A stretch of 64,000 nucleotides of DNA from an uncultured Spartobacteria bacterium (GCA_903933715.1 CAIZLD010000010.1:45823-109822); one strand, 5' to 3'; shown: positions 7,374 through 15,954, numbered from the stretch's first letter. Numbers and translations are program-made. The notes: generated by a model from the letters alone, not told the origin.

Positions 7374-10175
7374 TTAGTTTCCCGTGGGCACCGGGTACTC
7401 CGGGAAGTGGCTCTGGAGTTCGTTGAGCGTTTTGGCGGCTTGCGGCTCGTTGCCTGATTTTTTGTAGGAATGCCAGGCTTGGGTGAGGGCTTTGGGGGTG
7501 ATCTCGGCGTCGTCGCTGAAAAGGACGGAGACGCTGGTGTAAAGTTTGGCGGCTTCGGCAAAGTCGCCCCGCGCAAAGGCGATGTCGCCGGAGAGCATGA
7601 GCCCTTGGGCGTTGAGGCGGCCCTCGGGTTGCAAGGCGAGGGCGGCGTCGGCCGATTTTTTGGCTTCGTCGAACGCTTTGGCGCCGAGTTGCGCTTCGCC
7701 CAAAGCAAGGTGGCCGCGCGCTTGCGGGACCGGTTCGCTGACTTTGCTGAGGTAGGTTTTTAACGCAGCTTCGGCTTCACTCCAGTTGGCCTCTTTGGTT
7801 TGGGCACAGCCCAAAATGAGCCAGTCGTCGCTTTGCAGTTCTTCGGTGCCGTCGCGCCCGGTCAGTTTGGTGAGGTATTTCGCGGCTTGGGCGTTGTCTC
7901 CGGCTTTGAACGCTTCGGTGCCGAGCCAGCGCAGGATTTCGGCCGGGACTTTGGTTTTGGCGGCTTCGGCTTTATCGACTTCGGCGGCGGTGGCTTTGCG
8001 ATCTTCGAGGATGCGGTTGGCTTGCAGGAGGAGCCGGGTCGATTTTTCGCCAAAATGTTGTTGATCAAGTTTCCGGGCGGTTTCGAGGGCGGGGATTGCG
8101 GCTTGATAGTTTTTGGAGCCGAACGCCGCCCAGCCGATCCAGTAGTTGGCTTTGCCCGCGACGGGGCTGCCGGGGAACTCTTTCAGGAGCTTTGCAAAGG
8201 TTTCGGCCATGGCCTGATTTTCTTCCTGCTGGCCGAGGATGAGCGCTTTTTGTTCGTAGGCGAGCGCCCGCTCTTTGGAGGCTTTGGGGTAGCGGTCGAG
8301 GATGCTGTTGAAATCGCCGAGCGCGGCTTTCAGGTTTTTGCTTTGCTGGTAGCTGATGGCGCGCTGGGCGAGGGCGGTGGCGGCGAGTTTGTGGGCCGGA
8401 TTTTGTTTAAGGAATTCGGAAAAAACTTGGATGGCGGCGGCGTTGTCGCGGGGCTGGGTTTGAGTGTAGCACCAGCCGCGCTTGAAGAGGGCTTCGTTTT
8501 TAAGCGCAGGGCTGAGGCTGGAATCTTCGAGGGCGGCGTAAATGGGGGCGGCTGCCGCGTATTTGGCCGCTTTGTAGAACGATTCGGCTTTGAGCAGGAG
8601 GAGTTGATCGCGCTTGTCGGTGGCGTCCGGGTTTTGGGCCAGGAAGGTATCGACTTCGGCACTCAGTTCGGGGGCGTTGGCGTTGTAGAGGGTGACGAGC
8701 CGGTAGTATTGGGCGTCTTTGGCGTAGGCGGTTCCAGGGAAGTCGCGGATGATCTGTTCGTAGAGGGGCCGCGCGGCGCTGTCTTTATCGAGTTGCCGGT
8801 TGGAGTTGGCGACGATGAGGAGGACTTCCGGCTGGGCTTCGGCGGAGTATTGCTGCGAGCCGTTCCGGTAGGCTTCGAGGACTTGCTTGTAGTTTTGCGC
8901 TCCGTAGTAGGCCCGTAATAAGCTCACTTCGGCGGTTTCTTTCCAGCTTCCGATTTCCGGGATTTTGAGAGCGCGATTGAGCCCTTCGATGGCTTTGTCC
9001 GGTTGGCCCATTTCGATCCAGAGCAGGCTTTGCTGGACGCTGGCTTCGGCTTTCAGCGAATTTTTGGAGGTTTGTTGGATGATGATGTCGTATTGGGCCT
9101 GGGCCTCGCTTTTGCGACCGACCTGGGCGAGCAGCCGACCCAACGCGAGATGGCTGGCTTCGAGGAACGGGTTGGGGCTGGGGGTGGCCGCGATTTCCTG
9201 GTAGGCGTCGATGGCTTCGCTGGTGTTGGCAAGGGATTCGAGGCAGCGGGCGGCGCGGTAGCGGGCGGAGAGGGCGATTTCGGGGTCTTTGACCCGGACG
9301 GAGGCTTTGCGGTAGTAGGCAAGGGCGTCGGGGTAGTTCTTTTCTTCAAAGCAGATGTCGGCGAGCCGGTAGGCGGCGGGACCGACAAAGTCGCCGTCCA
9401 TGAATTCCGTCAAGAGCAGTTCATAGATTTTATGCGCCGCGTTGAGGTTGTTGAGTTGCCGGTTGGACTCGGCCATGCGGAACATGGCAGCCTGACGCTC
9501 GGGAGCGGTGGGATAGAGGGTCAGGTAACGTTCGTATTCGGCGGCGGCCCGGTCATACTCTTTTTTGGCGTAGTAGCCGTTGGCGTAGTTGAACTGGCTG
9601 ACGTCGGGCGGGATCGGCTTGTTGGATGGGGCAATGCGGATGACGCTGGTTTTTGGGTCGAGTTCGTCGGCCGCCTCCGGGGTCGATGTAGGGGTGGCTA
9701 CGACAATCGGGGCCGTGGGAGTTGCCGGGGTGGAGGCGACGGCTGGCTGGACGGTCAAGATCCGCTTGAGTGGGACGGGGCTGGGTTGCTGCGCTGCCGG
9801 CGTGGGCTCGGGCGTTGGCGTGGGGGTTGCGGCCACAATGACGACGGGGGTCGGGGCGGGAGATGGGATCTCCGGTTCGGCGGTGACCGGTTCGGCCCGG
9901 CGGCCGATTTCCGGTTCTCCCGACGAGGTTTCCGGCGAGGCGGGCTCGGCTTTGCGGACGGTTTCGCCGGGGATTTCGGGGCCGGCCAGCTCAGCCTTGC
10001 GGACGGTTTCGCCGGAGGCGTCCGGGGTATCTGCGGCAGTTTCGACCGGTTCAGCGCGGCGGATTTCCTCTTTGGCTTTGCGCTCGCGGAGGTAACGCTG
10101 CATCCAGCTTTGGGCTTGGGATGGCTCCGCCGCCAGCAGAAGGGTCAATAGCAAAAGAACGGTGCGCCGGAGCAT
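7374..10175 (-). CDS. Exported tetratricopeptide-repeat protein of an ExbB-ExbD operon
   Basis: A 933-residue envelope protein. Residues 1-21 are a signal peptide (RRTVLLLLTLLLAAEPSQA). Residues 40-190 are a low-complexity Pro/Thr/Glu/Val region with repeated units such as GETVRKAE(L/P)A and RRAEPV. The rest is an alpha solenoid of many TPRs (for example FNYANGYYAKKEYDRAAAEY and ALFKRGWCYTQTQPRDNAAA). It is the last gene of exbB-exbD-TPR, 28 bases after exbD. In many Gram-negative lineages ExbBD or TolQR operons carry a periplasmic TPR protein that couples the proton-driven motor to envelope or outer-membrane work. That role here is inference. The length is unusual for YbgF/CpoB-like partners. 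Confidence 0.8.
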   Translation of the reverse strand: MLRRTVLLLLTLLLAAEPSQAQSWMQRYLRERKAKEEIRRAEPVETAADTPDASGETVRKAELAGPEIPGETVRKAEPASPETSSGEPEIGRRAEPVTAEPEIPSPAPTPVVIVAATPTPTPEPTPAAQQPSPVPLKRILTVQPAVASTPATPTAPIVVATPTSTPEAADELDPKTSVIRIAPSNKPIPPDVSQFNYANGYYAKKEYDRAAAEYERYLTLYPTAPERQAAMFRMAESNRQLNNLNAAHKIYELLLTEFMDGDFVGPAAYRLADICFEEKNYPDALAYYRKASVRVKDPEIALSARYRAARCLESLANTSEAIDAYQEIAATPSPNPFLEASHLALGRLLAQVGRKSEAQAQYDIIIQQTSKNSLKAEASVQQSLLWIEMGQPDKAIEGLNRALKIPEIGSWKETAEVSLLRAYYGAQNYKQVLEAYRNGSQQYSAEAQPEVLLIVANSNRQLDKDSAARPLYEQIIRDFPGTAYAKDAQYYRLVTLYNANAPELSAEVDTFLAQNPDATDKRDQLLLLKAESFYKAAKYAAAAPIYAALEDSSLSPALKNEALFKRGWCYTQTQPRDNAAAIQVFSEFLKQNPAHKLAATALAQRAISYQQSKNLKAALGDFNSILDRYPKASKERALAYEQKALILGQQEENQAMAETFAKLLKEFPGSPVAGKANYWIGWAAFGSKNYQAAIPALETARKLDQQHFGEKSTRLLLQANRILEDRKATAAEVDKAEAAKTKVPAEILRWLGTEAFKAGDNAQAAKYLTKLTGRDGTEELQSDDWLILGCAQTKEANWSEAEAALKTYLSKVSEPVPQARGHLALGEAQLGAKAFDEAKKSADAALALQPEGRLNAQGLMLSGDIAFARGDFAEAAKLYTSVSVLFSDDAEITPKALTQAWHSYKKSGNEPQAAKTLNELQSHFPEYPVPTGN

Positions 10176-10203
10176 AAGGTGCGTGAAAAACCCGAAGGGG
10201 GGA

Positions 10204-10623
10204 CTAATTTTGTGAAACGGTGGCCGTGGCGAAGGCGACGTTCCAGATGTTGGCCTGACGGCAAATGTCCATGACGGCCATCAGGTTTTCATACGGGAGT
10301 TCCTTGTCGCCGCGCAGGATGATTGCGTAATCGGGATAGAGTTCCGAAAGAGTGGTCAGCTTGGTGCGCAGGTCGTCCAAGGTGAGCGGTTTGCGGTTCA
10401 TGATGACGCTGCCGTCCTTGCGGATGTTCAGGACGGTTTGGTTGGCGACCGGTTGTTGCTCTTTGGCCGCGCTGGCGGTCGGGATTTTGACGTCCAGTTC
10501 GTTCTCGGTGAGGGCAAAGTTCCACGTCACGATGAAGAAAACGAGGAGGACAAGCAGGATGTCCACCATCGGGGCGATCTGAAACCCAAGCAGGGTGGGC
10601 TGGGCACGTTTGCGAAAGTTCAT
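10204..10623 (-). CDS. exbD: ExbD/TolR-family biopolymer transport protein
   Basis: A 139-residue protein with a cytoplasmic N-terminus, one membrane helix and a periplasmic domain. The helix region IAPMVDILLVLLVFFIVTW holds the conserved aspartate (about residue 20) that carries protons in ExbD/TolR. The periplasmic part (TVLNIRKDGSVIMNRKPLTLDDL) is the family beta-alpha fold. With the ExbB-like protein just upstream it should form a proton-motive-force-driven motor. ExbD and TolR cannot be separated from sequence alone; no tonB or tolA lies nearby. Confidence 0.88.
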   Translation of the reverse strand: MNFRKRAQPTLLGFQIAPMVDILLVLLVFFIVTWNFALTENELDVKIPTASAAKEQQPVANQTVLNIRKDGSVIMNRKPLTLDDLRTKLTTLSELYPDYAIILRGDKELPYENLMAVMDICRQANIWNVAFATATVSQN

Positions 10624-10632
10624 GGCAATGGG

Positions 10633-11526
10633 TTAAAAGTCGTCGTCGATGGAGACGGAGGGGCGGCGCGGCGGCATGGGGGCTTCAACGGTTTCAGTGC
10701 GCCGACGGGGTTCAATTTTGTAATCGGACCGGGTGGATTCCTGCGGGGTCTCGCGGGTTTCCCCGAATTGGAGCGACATGAGGCCGAGGAGCTGAGCGGA
10801 GGCGCTTTCCAGGTCGGAAAGGAGACTCTGTACTTTGTTGCGGAAGAGGCCGTAGAACGCCATCGAGATGATGCCGATGACGAGGCCGGTCCCGGTGGCA
10901 ACCAGGGCTTCGGAAACGCCTTGGGCGAGCAGCACCGGGCGGCTGGCCTGGGTGGTGGCGCTGTTGGCCAGCACGCCGAACGATTGGATGATGCCAAAGA
11001 CGGTGCCGAGCAGCCCGACCATGGGAGAGAGGACGGCGATGTCGGCCAGATAAGTGATTCGGTTCTGAATGGACGCCGCCTGGGTGGACCCTTCGGTCTG
11101 GGCGATTTCCCGCACGACTTCAAACGGGGCGGACGGGTTTTTGGCGGCAAAATCGAGCATCCGGTGGACGATCCGCGCGATGGCTTCGCTGTGGCGGTTG
11201 GCAATGGCAAGCAGCCCGTTGTAGTCCCGTTTTTTGATCAGGATCTCCGCCGTGTTCATAAATGGGTAGGAGAGGACGGCTCCCCGGCGCAGGGTGATGG
11301 CGTAGGCGAGGATAAGCATGACCATCAGGATCGACATGAGGGCCAGGGGGAGCATGGCCCAGCCGCCGGACTCGAACAGTTTCCAAAGAGTGACGTTGGA
11401 GCTTCCCTTGGCGGCCCCGGCTGCGGCGGTGGCGATGCGGGCGGCGGTATCATCTTGCGCAAGCACGGCGAGGGGGGCCGTAAATGTCGCAAGGAGCGTG
11501 GTGACAAACAAAAGTGTGCGTTTCAT
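10633..11526 (-). CDS. exbB: ExbB/TolQ/MotA-family proton channel protein
   Basis: A 297-residue protein. The N-terminus is signal-peptide-like (MKRTLLFVTTLLATFTAPLA to about residue 24), then a membrane helix (GGWAMLPLALMSILMVMLIL) and the two-helix proton-channel core with ISPMV-like AVLSPMVGLLGTVFGIIQSF and LVATGTGLVIGIISMAFYGL. The family threonines and glycine pattern are present. The start is ATG at 11526; the much longer open frame upstream overlaps uvrC and is not coding. The acidic and Arg-rich tail (EPRRRTETVEAPMPPRRP) is cytoplasmic. It is the first gene of the exbB-exbD-TPR operon. Confidence 0.9.
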   Translation of the reverse strand: MKRTLLFVTTLLATFTAPLAVLAQDDTAARIATAAAGAAKGSSNVTLWKLFESGGWAMLPLALMSILMVMLILAYAITLRRGAVLSYPFMNTAEILIKKRDYNGLLAIANRHSEAIARIVHRMLDFAAKNPSAPFEVVREIAQTEGSTQAASIQNRITYLADIAVLSPMVGLLGTVFGIIQSFGVLANSATTQASRPVLLAQGVSEALVATGTGLVIGIISMAFYGLFRNKVQSLLSDLESASAQLLGLMSLQFGETRETPQESTRSDYKIEPRRRTETVEAPMPPRRPSVSIDDDF

Positions 11527-11542
11527 GGAATGGGTGTTGTGT

Positions 11543-11570
11543 ATATTAGAACGCGTTGGGATGCTTTCAA
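11543..11570 (-). promoter_or_regulatory. Candidate sigma70-type promoter of the exbB operon
   Basis: On the minus strand TTGAAA (11570-11565) is followed after 16 bases by TAATAT (11548-11543). Transcription would begin about 10 bases before the exbB ATG at 11526, in the 66-base spacer divergent from uvrC. The match is moderate and unverified. Confidence 0.35.
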
Positions 11571-11592
11571 CTGCCTTTGCAAACTTATACGT

Positions 11593-13185
11593 ATGACCTC
11601 GCCAGTCCCGAAAGACAAGCCAGACCTGCGCAAGAAATTGCACGATCTCCCGCACCAGCCCGGGGTTTACCTGATGCGGGATCGTCTCAATCGGGTGATT
11701 TACGTCGGCAAGGCCCGGGATTTGCGGAAACGGGTGAGCCAGTATTTCATGGAGTCGAAAAAGCGGACGGCGGACCCTAAGACGCGGGCGTTGCTCGATA
11801 CGGTCTGGAATTTGGAGTGGCACACGGTTCGGAGCGAGCCGGAGGCGTTGCTGCTGGAAGGGAAGCTCATTAAGGAGTTCCGGCCCAAATACAATATCGC
11901 GTTCCGGGATGATAAGCGGTTTTTGATGGTGAAGGTGGATCTCGCGGAGGAGTGGCCCCGGTTCCGGCTTGCCCGGTTCAAACGGGAAGATAATGCGCGC
12001 TATTTCGGCCCTTATGCCGATGCCGGGGCGTTGCGCCATACGCTTCATTTTATGCGGAAGCGGTTCGGGATCCTGACGTTCGGGCGGGGCGCGCCGACGG
12101 AGCGGGAGCTGAAGTCGTCCACGTTTCAGGTGTTGATCAAAATGAGCGGGCTCAACCCGGAGGGGTACCGGCAGCGGGTGGAGGAGGCGTGCGAGTTTCT
12201 TTCGGGGCAGGCAAAGGAGTTGCTCGCGGAGTTGGACACGGAGATGCGCAAGGCGGCGGAGAAGCTCGATTTTGAGCGGGCGGCGGAGTTGCGCAATATG
12301 CTGGAGGATTTGCGCTCGACGACCGCTCCGACGCGGCGATTTACACGAACGGCCCGGTTTTCGCTCCCGACGACGGTGGTGCCGGAGGACGATTTGCGGG
12401 CGCTGGCGGATGCGCTTCAACTCCATGCGCCGCCCCGGGTGATGGAGTGTTTTGATATCGCCAATATTTCGACGACGCACATTGTGGCGTCGATGGTCTG
12501 TTTCCGGGACGGGGTGGCCGATGTTTCGAGTTACCGGCGTTACCGGATCAAGACGGTGGCGGGGCAGAATGATTTTGCAAGCATGGCGGAGGTGGTTCGC
12601 CGCCGTTATAGCCGCGTTTTATTGGAGGCGAGGGAGGCGATTGCGCCGGGTGAAGGGGAGCGGGTGGATTGGTCGCCGGAGTTTTCGCAGGAACCGCCCG
12701 CCGAGGCGGTGGGGCGGCTCAATCGAACGGGGTTGAGCCCGGTGCGGTTACCGGATTTGGTGATTGTGGACGGCGGCAAGGGGCAGCTTTCTTCGGCATG
12801 CAAGGAGTTGCAGCGGCTGGGGCTTAATGAATTGCCGATTATCGGTTTGGCCAAGGAGTTTGAAGAGATTTATCGTCCGGGTCGGCCTTTGCCGCTGGTG
12901 TTGCCCCACGATTCCGGGGCGTTGAGGTTGTTGCAGCGGATTCGGGATGAGGCACACCGGTTTGCCAATGGCTACCATCAGCTTTTGATGAAGCGCCGGA
13001 TTGCGGAGAGTTTGCTGGACGATTGCCCCGGGGTGAGCCCAGCCCGCAAGGCGGCGTTGCTCGTTGAGTTTGGGTCGGTGGCCCGGTTGCGCCGCCTCTC
13101 GGCACAGGAGATTGCCACGACGCCGGGGATTGGTCCCAAGCTGGCGCAACAGATTGTCGATTTTCTGCGGCAGCGGCCCGGTTAA
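11593..13185 (+). CDS. uvrC: Excinuclease ABC subunit C, short form
   Basis: A 530-residue nucleotide-excision-repair endonuclease subunit. It has a GIY-YIG nuclease (GVYLMRDRLNRVIYVGKARDL, about residues 24-44, with EALLLEGKLIKEFRPKYN), a UVR motif (KLDFERAAELRNMLEDL, about 220-236), an RNase H-like second nuclease (ECFDIANIS, DLVIVDGGKGQL, RIRDEAHRFA) and a C-terminal HhH pair (IATTPGIGPKLAQQIVDFL). It is shorter than the usual 590-620 residues. The segment after YFGPYADAGALRHTLHFMRK lacks the C...RPCLxYxxxxCxAPC region that holds the iron-sulfur cysteines of typical UvrC. I use ATG at 11593; the longer upstream open frame is a shadow. Confidence 0.93.
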   Translation: MTSPVPKDKPDLRKKLHDLPHQPGVYLMRDRLNRVIYVGKARDLRKRVSQYFMESKKRTADPKTRALLDTVWNLEWHTVRSEPEALLLEGKLIKEFRPKYNIAFRDDKRFLMVKVDLAEEWPRFRLARFKREDNARYFGPYADAGALRHTLHFMRKRFGILTFGRGAPTERELKSSTFQVLIKMSGLNPEGYRQRVEEACEFLSGQAKELLAELDTEMRKAAEKLDFERAAELRNMLEDLRSTTAPTRRFTRTARFSLPTTVVPEDDLRALADALQLHAPPRVMECFDIANISTTHIVASMVCFRDGVADVSSYRRYRIKTVAGQNDFASMAEVVRRRYSRVLLEAREAIAPGEGERVDWSPEFSQEPPAEAVGRLNRTGLSPVRLPDLVIVDGGKGQLSSACKELQRLGLNELPIIGLAKEFEEIYRPGRPLPLVLPHDSGALRLLQRIRDEAHRFANGYHQLLMKRRIAESLLDDCPGVSPARKAALLVEFGSVARLRRLSAQEIATTPGIGPKLAQQIVDFLRQRPG

Positions 13186-13257
13186 ATGGGGTGATTTGAC
13201 GCGGTGAGTTCTCCCGCTGCTTGCGATTGGCGGGGCCGGTTGCGATTGGTGACGTCA

Positions 13258-13830
13258 ATGGAACCTGATGTGGCCCCTGAGGGCGTTGATACGGTGCAGG
13301 CCGCTCCCATTGCGGGCGCGGAGAACGAATTGGAACGCGAGAAATCGGTGCTCCTGGAACGGATGGATGGCGAGGAGGCGGTGGGTGAGGAAGCCCCGGA
13401 GAATACGGACGATGAGCAGGCCGCACTCGATGAGATGGCTCGCAAGCAGGCGCGGGAGTCGATGGCCCGGGAGTTTCCCGAGGCGCTGGTACAAGGGTCG
13501 GAGTTGTTCGAAGCGTGCCGGGAGGAGTTGGCGTATTTGCGGGAGGCGAATAGCCCGCTCGCGAATGATCCGCAAGCGGAATACAAAATCGCCCGCCGCA
13601 TGGCCCGGATGATGGGGGTTCCCCAGCATGCCGCGGCTCCCGCCCCGGCGAAAAATCCGCCCGCGTCCCAGCGTCGCAGTGTGCGGCCGATGCCGACGGG
13701 GGGCGCTCCGGTGGAGTCGCCCTTGACTACGCTGGAACGGCGCGTTTCAGGTGCAAACTCGACTGGCGACATGCTGGAACTCATGCGCGAGATCGGCACG
13801 CCTTTTGAGGCGCTCTTGAAACGAAACTAA
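13258..13830 (+). CDS. Putative phage head scaffold-like protein
   Basis: A 190-residue protein with no motif I can name. The N-terminal half is strongly acidic and probably coiled coil (ENELEREKSVLLERMDGEEA, then DEQAALDEMARKQARESMAR). A Pro/Ala linker (AAPAPAKNPPASQRRS) leads to a short C-terminal helix ending ELMREIGTPFEALLKRN. An acidic coiled-coil protein with a small basic tail directly before the major capsid gene (67 bases) is the usual position and composition of a phage scaffold or head-assembly protein, so that role is inferred. I use ATG at 13258; GTG at 13204 would add 18 residues. Confidence 0.5.
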   Translation: MEPDVAPEGVDTVQAAPIAGAENELEREKSVLLERMDGEEAVGEEAPENTDDEQAALDEMARKQARESMAREFPEALVQGSELFEACREELAYLREANSPLANDPQAEYKIARRMARMMGVPQHAAAPAPAKNPPASQRRSVRPMPTGGAPVESPLTTLERRVSGANSTGDMLELMREIGTPFEALLKRN

Positions 13831-13896
13831 CGCGTCCAACATTTTTTTCAATTCCGGGCGCAACGTCCGGTATTTAACAACCAAATAGGAACATAC

Positions 13897-15357
13897 ATGC
13901 CTACTAGAAATCAAATCGCGGCGACCGGACTCGAAGCTTACCGGGCTGCTGCTGCAAGCAATGTCGGCCAGCTTTTTTCCAGGTTTATTGACCTGGCGGT
14001 GGAGGAGGAAGATCTCTTTGCCGTGTTGGAGGGGGATGAAAATTCGGATCGCCCGATCTGGATCAAGACCGATCTCTCCAAGGGCGGCGGGGACAAGGTG
14101 TTTTTTAATACGATCGCTTCGCTGGGTGGCGACGGGGTGCACGGAGACGAGGTGCTGGAGGGTAATGAGGAGGCGCTCACGATCGGGAGCTATGCCTGCC
14201 AGGTTGACTTCATCCGGCACGCGGTGGGGCTGACGAAGAAGGATATTGAGTTCCTGGCCGCGGGCCGGAGCATCGAGGCCGCTGCCGCGCCGCTCGTGGC
14301 GAAGTGGCTGGGCCGCAAACGCCAGCGCGATATGCTCATGAAGTTCATCACTTCGGGCGTGGGGCTCAATACGATTCGCCCCAATAATAAGGCGACTCGC
14401 GATGATTTGACGGCGGATGATGCGCTTTCGACGGGGATCATTGCGCAGTCCAATGCGATCGCGACTTCGATCGGGGCGCGCCCGGTCAATATCATGGCGA
14501 CCGGTTATTCGAAGGTGTTCGAGTATCTGTTCCTCGCGACCGAGGACGCGCTCACTCCGCTGGCCAATAGTTCGAGCTGGCTCCAGGCCCAGCAGGCTGC
14601 CGGGACTCGGGGGGATGAGAATGTGCTGTTCCGTGGCGGCTATACCCGCTGGAACGGTTCGACGATTTTGCATCACAAGGTGGTCGATGCCGATACTCCC
14701 GGGCCAATCGGTAGCCCGCTTCTACCCAAGGCGCTCCTAGGCGATGCGGTGGCTGCCGGGACTGCGGCTTTTGCGGTGACTGGCGGCGGCCGGGCCGGGT
14801 CCGGGACGGCCAACAAGTATTTCGAGTGTTTCAGCGGCGCGCCTTATCGGTATTTGGAGACCGATAGCGTGACGAGTACGGACGAGGATACTTATTACTT
14901 TGTGGTAGTTAATGTGAGCGGCGCGGACAAGGGCAAGTGGGGCTTCTATAGCTATACCGGCTCTGCCAATGACGGGAATAAGATCACGGTTTCGGCACGT
15001 CTCGGCGCGGCGGCCAGCGGCGCTCGCGTGACGACTTTGGGCGGGGTGACTTGGAATGCCGCGAAGAATACCGATGTGCATCCGACCGGTTCGGTGGTTC
15101 TCCAGGCGAACAAGAACGGGGTGCCGATCGGCTACAGCGTGTGCATGGGTGCGGGCGCCGGGTTGCGAGCTTACGGTTCGCTGCGCCATGAGCTGGTCCA
15201 GAATACTTCGGATTATGGGCACCGGATGGGCTGGGCTTACCAGTCGATTTACGGTCAGCAGGTCCGTCGCGATTCCGGGATCACGGGCAGCAATCAGCCT
15301 CGCGGCTATGTGTTGGTTGAACACGCCACCACCGTGGCCAACGCCCCCATGAACTAG
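13897..15357 (+). CDS. Phage major capsid protein, N4-gp56/DUF4043 family
   Basis: A 486-residue protein that looks like the N4-gp56-type (DUF4043) major capsid family. Diagnostic stretches are KGGGDKVFFNTIASLGGDGV, then GDEVLEGNEEALTIGSYACQ and VDFIRHAVGLTKKDIEFLA, with LAGRS...KWLGRKRQRDMLM downstream and the terminal DYGHRMGWAYQSIYGQQVRRD motif. A central region (about 300-400) rich in Gly, Ser and Thr (AVTGGGRAGSGTANKYFECF, GKWGFYSYTGSANDGN) resembles an inserted domain. It should form the icosahedral shell of a tailed-phage-like particle. The frame is intact with no stops or frameshifts. It lies in a small structural island between housekeeping genes. Confidence 0.85.
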   Translation: MPTRNQIAATGLEAYRAAAASNVGQLFSRFIDLAVEEEDLFAVLEGDENSDRPIWIKTDLSKGGGDKVFFNTIASLGGDGVHGDEVLEGNEEALTIGSYACQVDFIRHAVGLTKKDIEFLAAGRSIEAAAAPLVAKWLGRKRQRDMLMKFITSGVGLNTIRPNNKATRDDLTADDALSTGIIAQSNAIATSIGARPVNIMATGYSKVFEYLFLATEDALTPLANSSSWLQAQQAAGTRGDENVLFRGGYTRWNGSTILHHKVVDADTPGPIGSPLLPKALLGDAVAAGTAAFAVTGGGRAGSGTANKYFECFSGAPYRYLETDSVTSTDEDTYYFVVVNVSGADKGKWGFYSYTGSANDGNKITVSARLGAAASGARVTTLGGVTWNAAKNTDVHPTGSVVLQANKNGVPIGYSVCMGAGAGLRAYGSLRHELVQNTSDYGHRMGWAYQSIYGQQVRRDSGITGSNQPRGYVLVEHATTVANAPMN

Positions 15358-15427
15358 CCGGCCTGAGGCCGGTTGCGATTCGCGCTACCGCGCCAGCCTG
15401 AGGCTGGTTGCAGTTCGCGCTACCGCG
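15358..15427. repeat. Two tandem hairpin-containing direct repeats after the capsid gene
   Basis: GCCTGAGGC(C/T)GGTTGC units at 15361-15392 and 15396-15427 are near-identical 32-base repeats with a 35-base period, each ending TTCGCGCTACCGCG. Each begins with a perfect hairpin (CCGGCCTGAGGCCGG at 15358-15372; CCAGCCTGAGGCTGG at 15393-15407). They start right at the stop codon of the capsid gene. The remaining spacer to 15613 holds no gene that I can see, only a GGGGAAGGGATCTCCCC inverted repeat near 15544. A terminator or REP-like role is possible. Confidence 0.7.
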
Positions 15428-15613
15428 CGTTGCAGCTTGCTTCGCGACGCTGCGCAGGTGGTGGGCTTTGGGTGAGGATTGACGTTTCCTGCACGGATTG
15501 GCGGGAAATGTTGTGAGGTGAAGTGGGCCATAGATACGGGGCGGGGAAGGGATCTCCCCGCTCCGTAACGGCCCGGTGTCCCCCCGGACACAATTTTTCA
15601 GCTATTTTTTTCT

Positions 15614-15940
15614 ATGTTTTTCTGTCTCGAGATTTTGGGCGAAAGCGCCTTTCACAAGTATCTCATCCAATCCGGTTGGAGCGGCCGTGCTTACGCTTTC
15701 CGCTACAATCGGCACACCCATTCGCATCTGCGCGCTTATCGTTCGATGGACGATTATTACGCGGAGCGCGTGGATGTTCACAAGGCGGCCAATGTCTGGC
15801 CGCTGCTGGGTAATTTGCTCCCGGAGGATCAAATCGAACCTCACGTTTTCGCCGATTCGCTTGGAAAAAAGGCGGAGCCGCAGGAACCAGGGGATGCGCC
15901 GGTGAAACGCCGGGGACGGGCTCCCGAATCGGAACTTTAA
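15614..15940 (+). CDS. Hypothetical protein of the phage structural island
   Basis: A 108-residue protein I do not recognise. It has an aromatic, basic middle (GRAYAFRYNRHTHSHLRAYR), a short conserved-looking MDDYYAERVDVHKAANVWPL and a charged, probably disordered C-terminus (PVKRRGRAPESEL). The start is uncertain: the ATG at 15614 has only a T-rich leader before it, and the ATG at 15746 is an alternative that would leave 64 residues. It sits between the capsid gene and two further unknown genes on the same strand and so probably belongs to the virion module. Confidence 0.5.
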   Translation: MFFCLEILGESAFHKYLIQSGWSGRAYAFRYNRHTHSHLRAYRSMDDYYAERVDVHKAANVWPLLGNLLPEDQIEPHVFADSLGKKAEPQEPGDAPVKRRGRAPESEL

Positions 15941-15954
15941 TCATTTTTTATTTT

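Noticed and set aside
7800..10151. Long plus-strand open frames (372 and 382 residues) opposite the TPR gene
   Set aside because: Their translations are Gly/Phe/Val-rich mirror composition of a GC-rich antisense frame; the minus-strand protein has a signal peptide and TPRs.
10438..11592. Long in-frame extension of uvrC upstream, giving a 915-residue protein
   Set aside because: It lies antisense to exbB and exbD, has a low-complexity Gly/Arg composition and no UvrC similarity before 11593.
13234..15380. 14-base direct repeat GGCCGGTTGCGATT flanking scaffold and capsid genes as phage attachment sites
   Set aside because: Several such chance pairs are expected in a 64 kb window, there is no integrase, and the second copy lies inside the island, not at its end.
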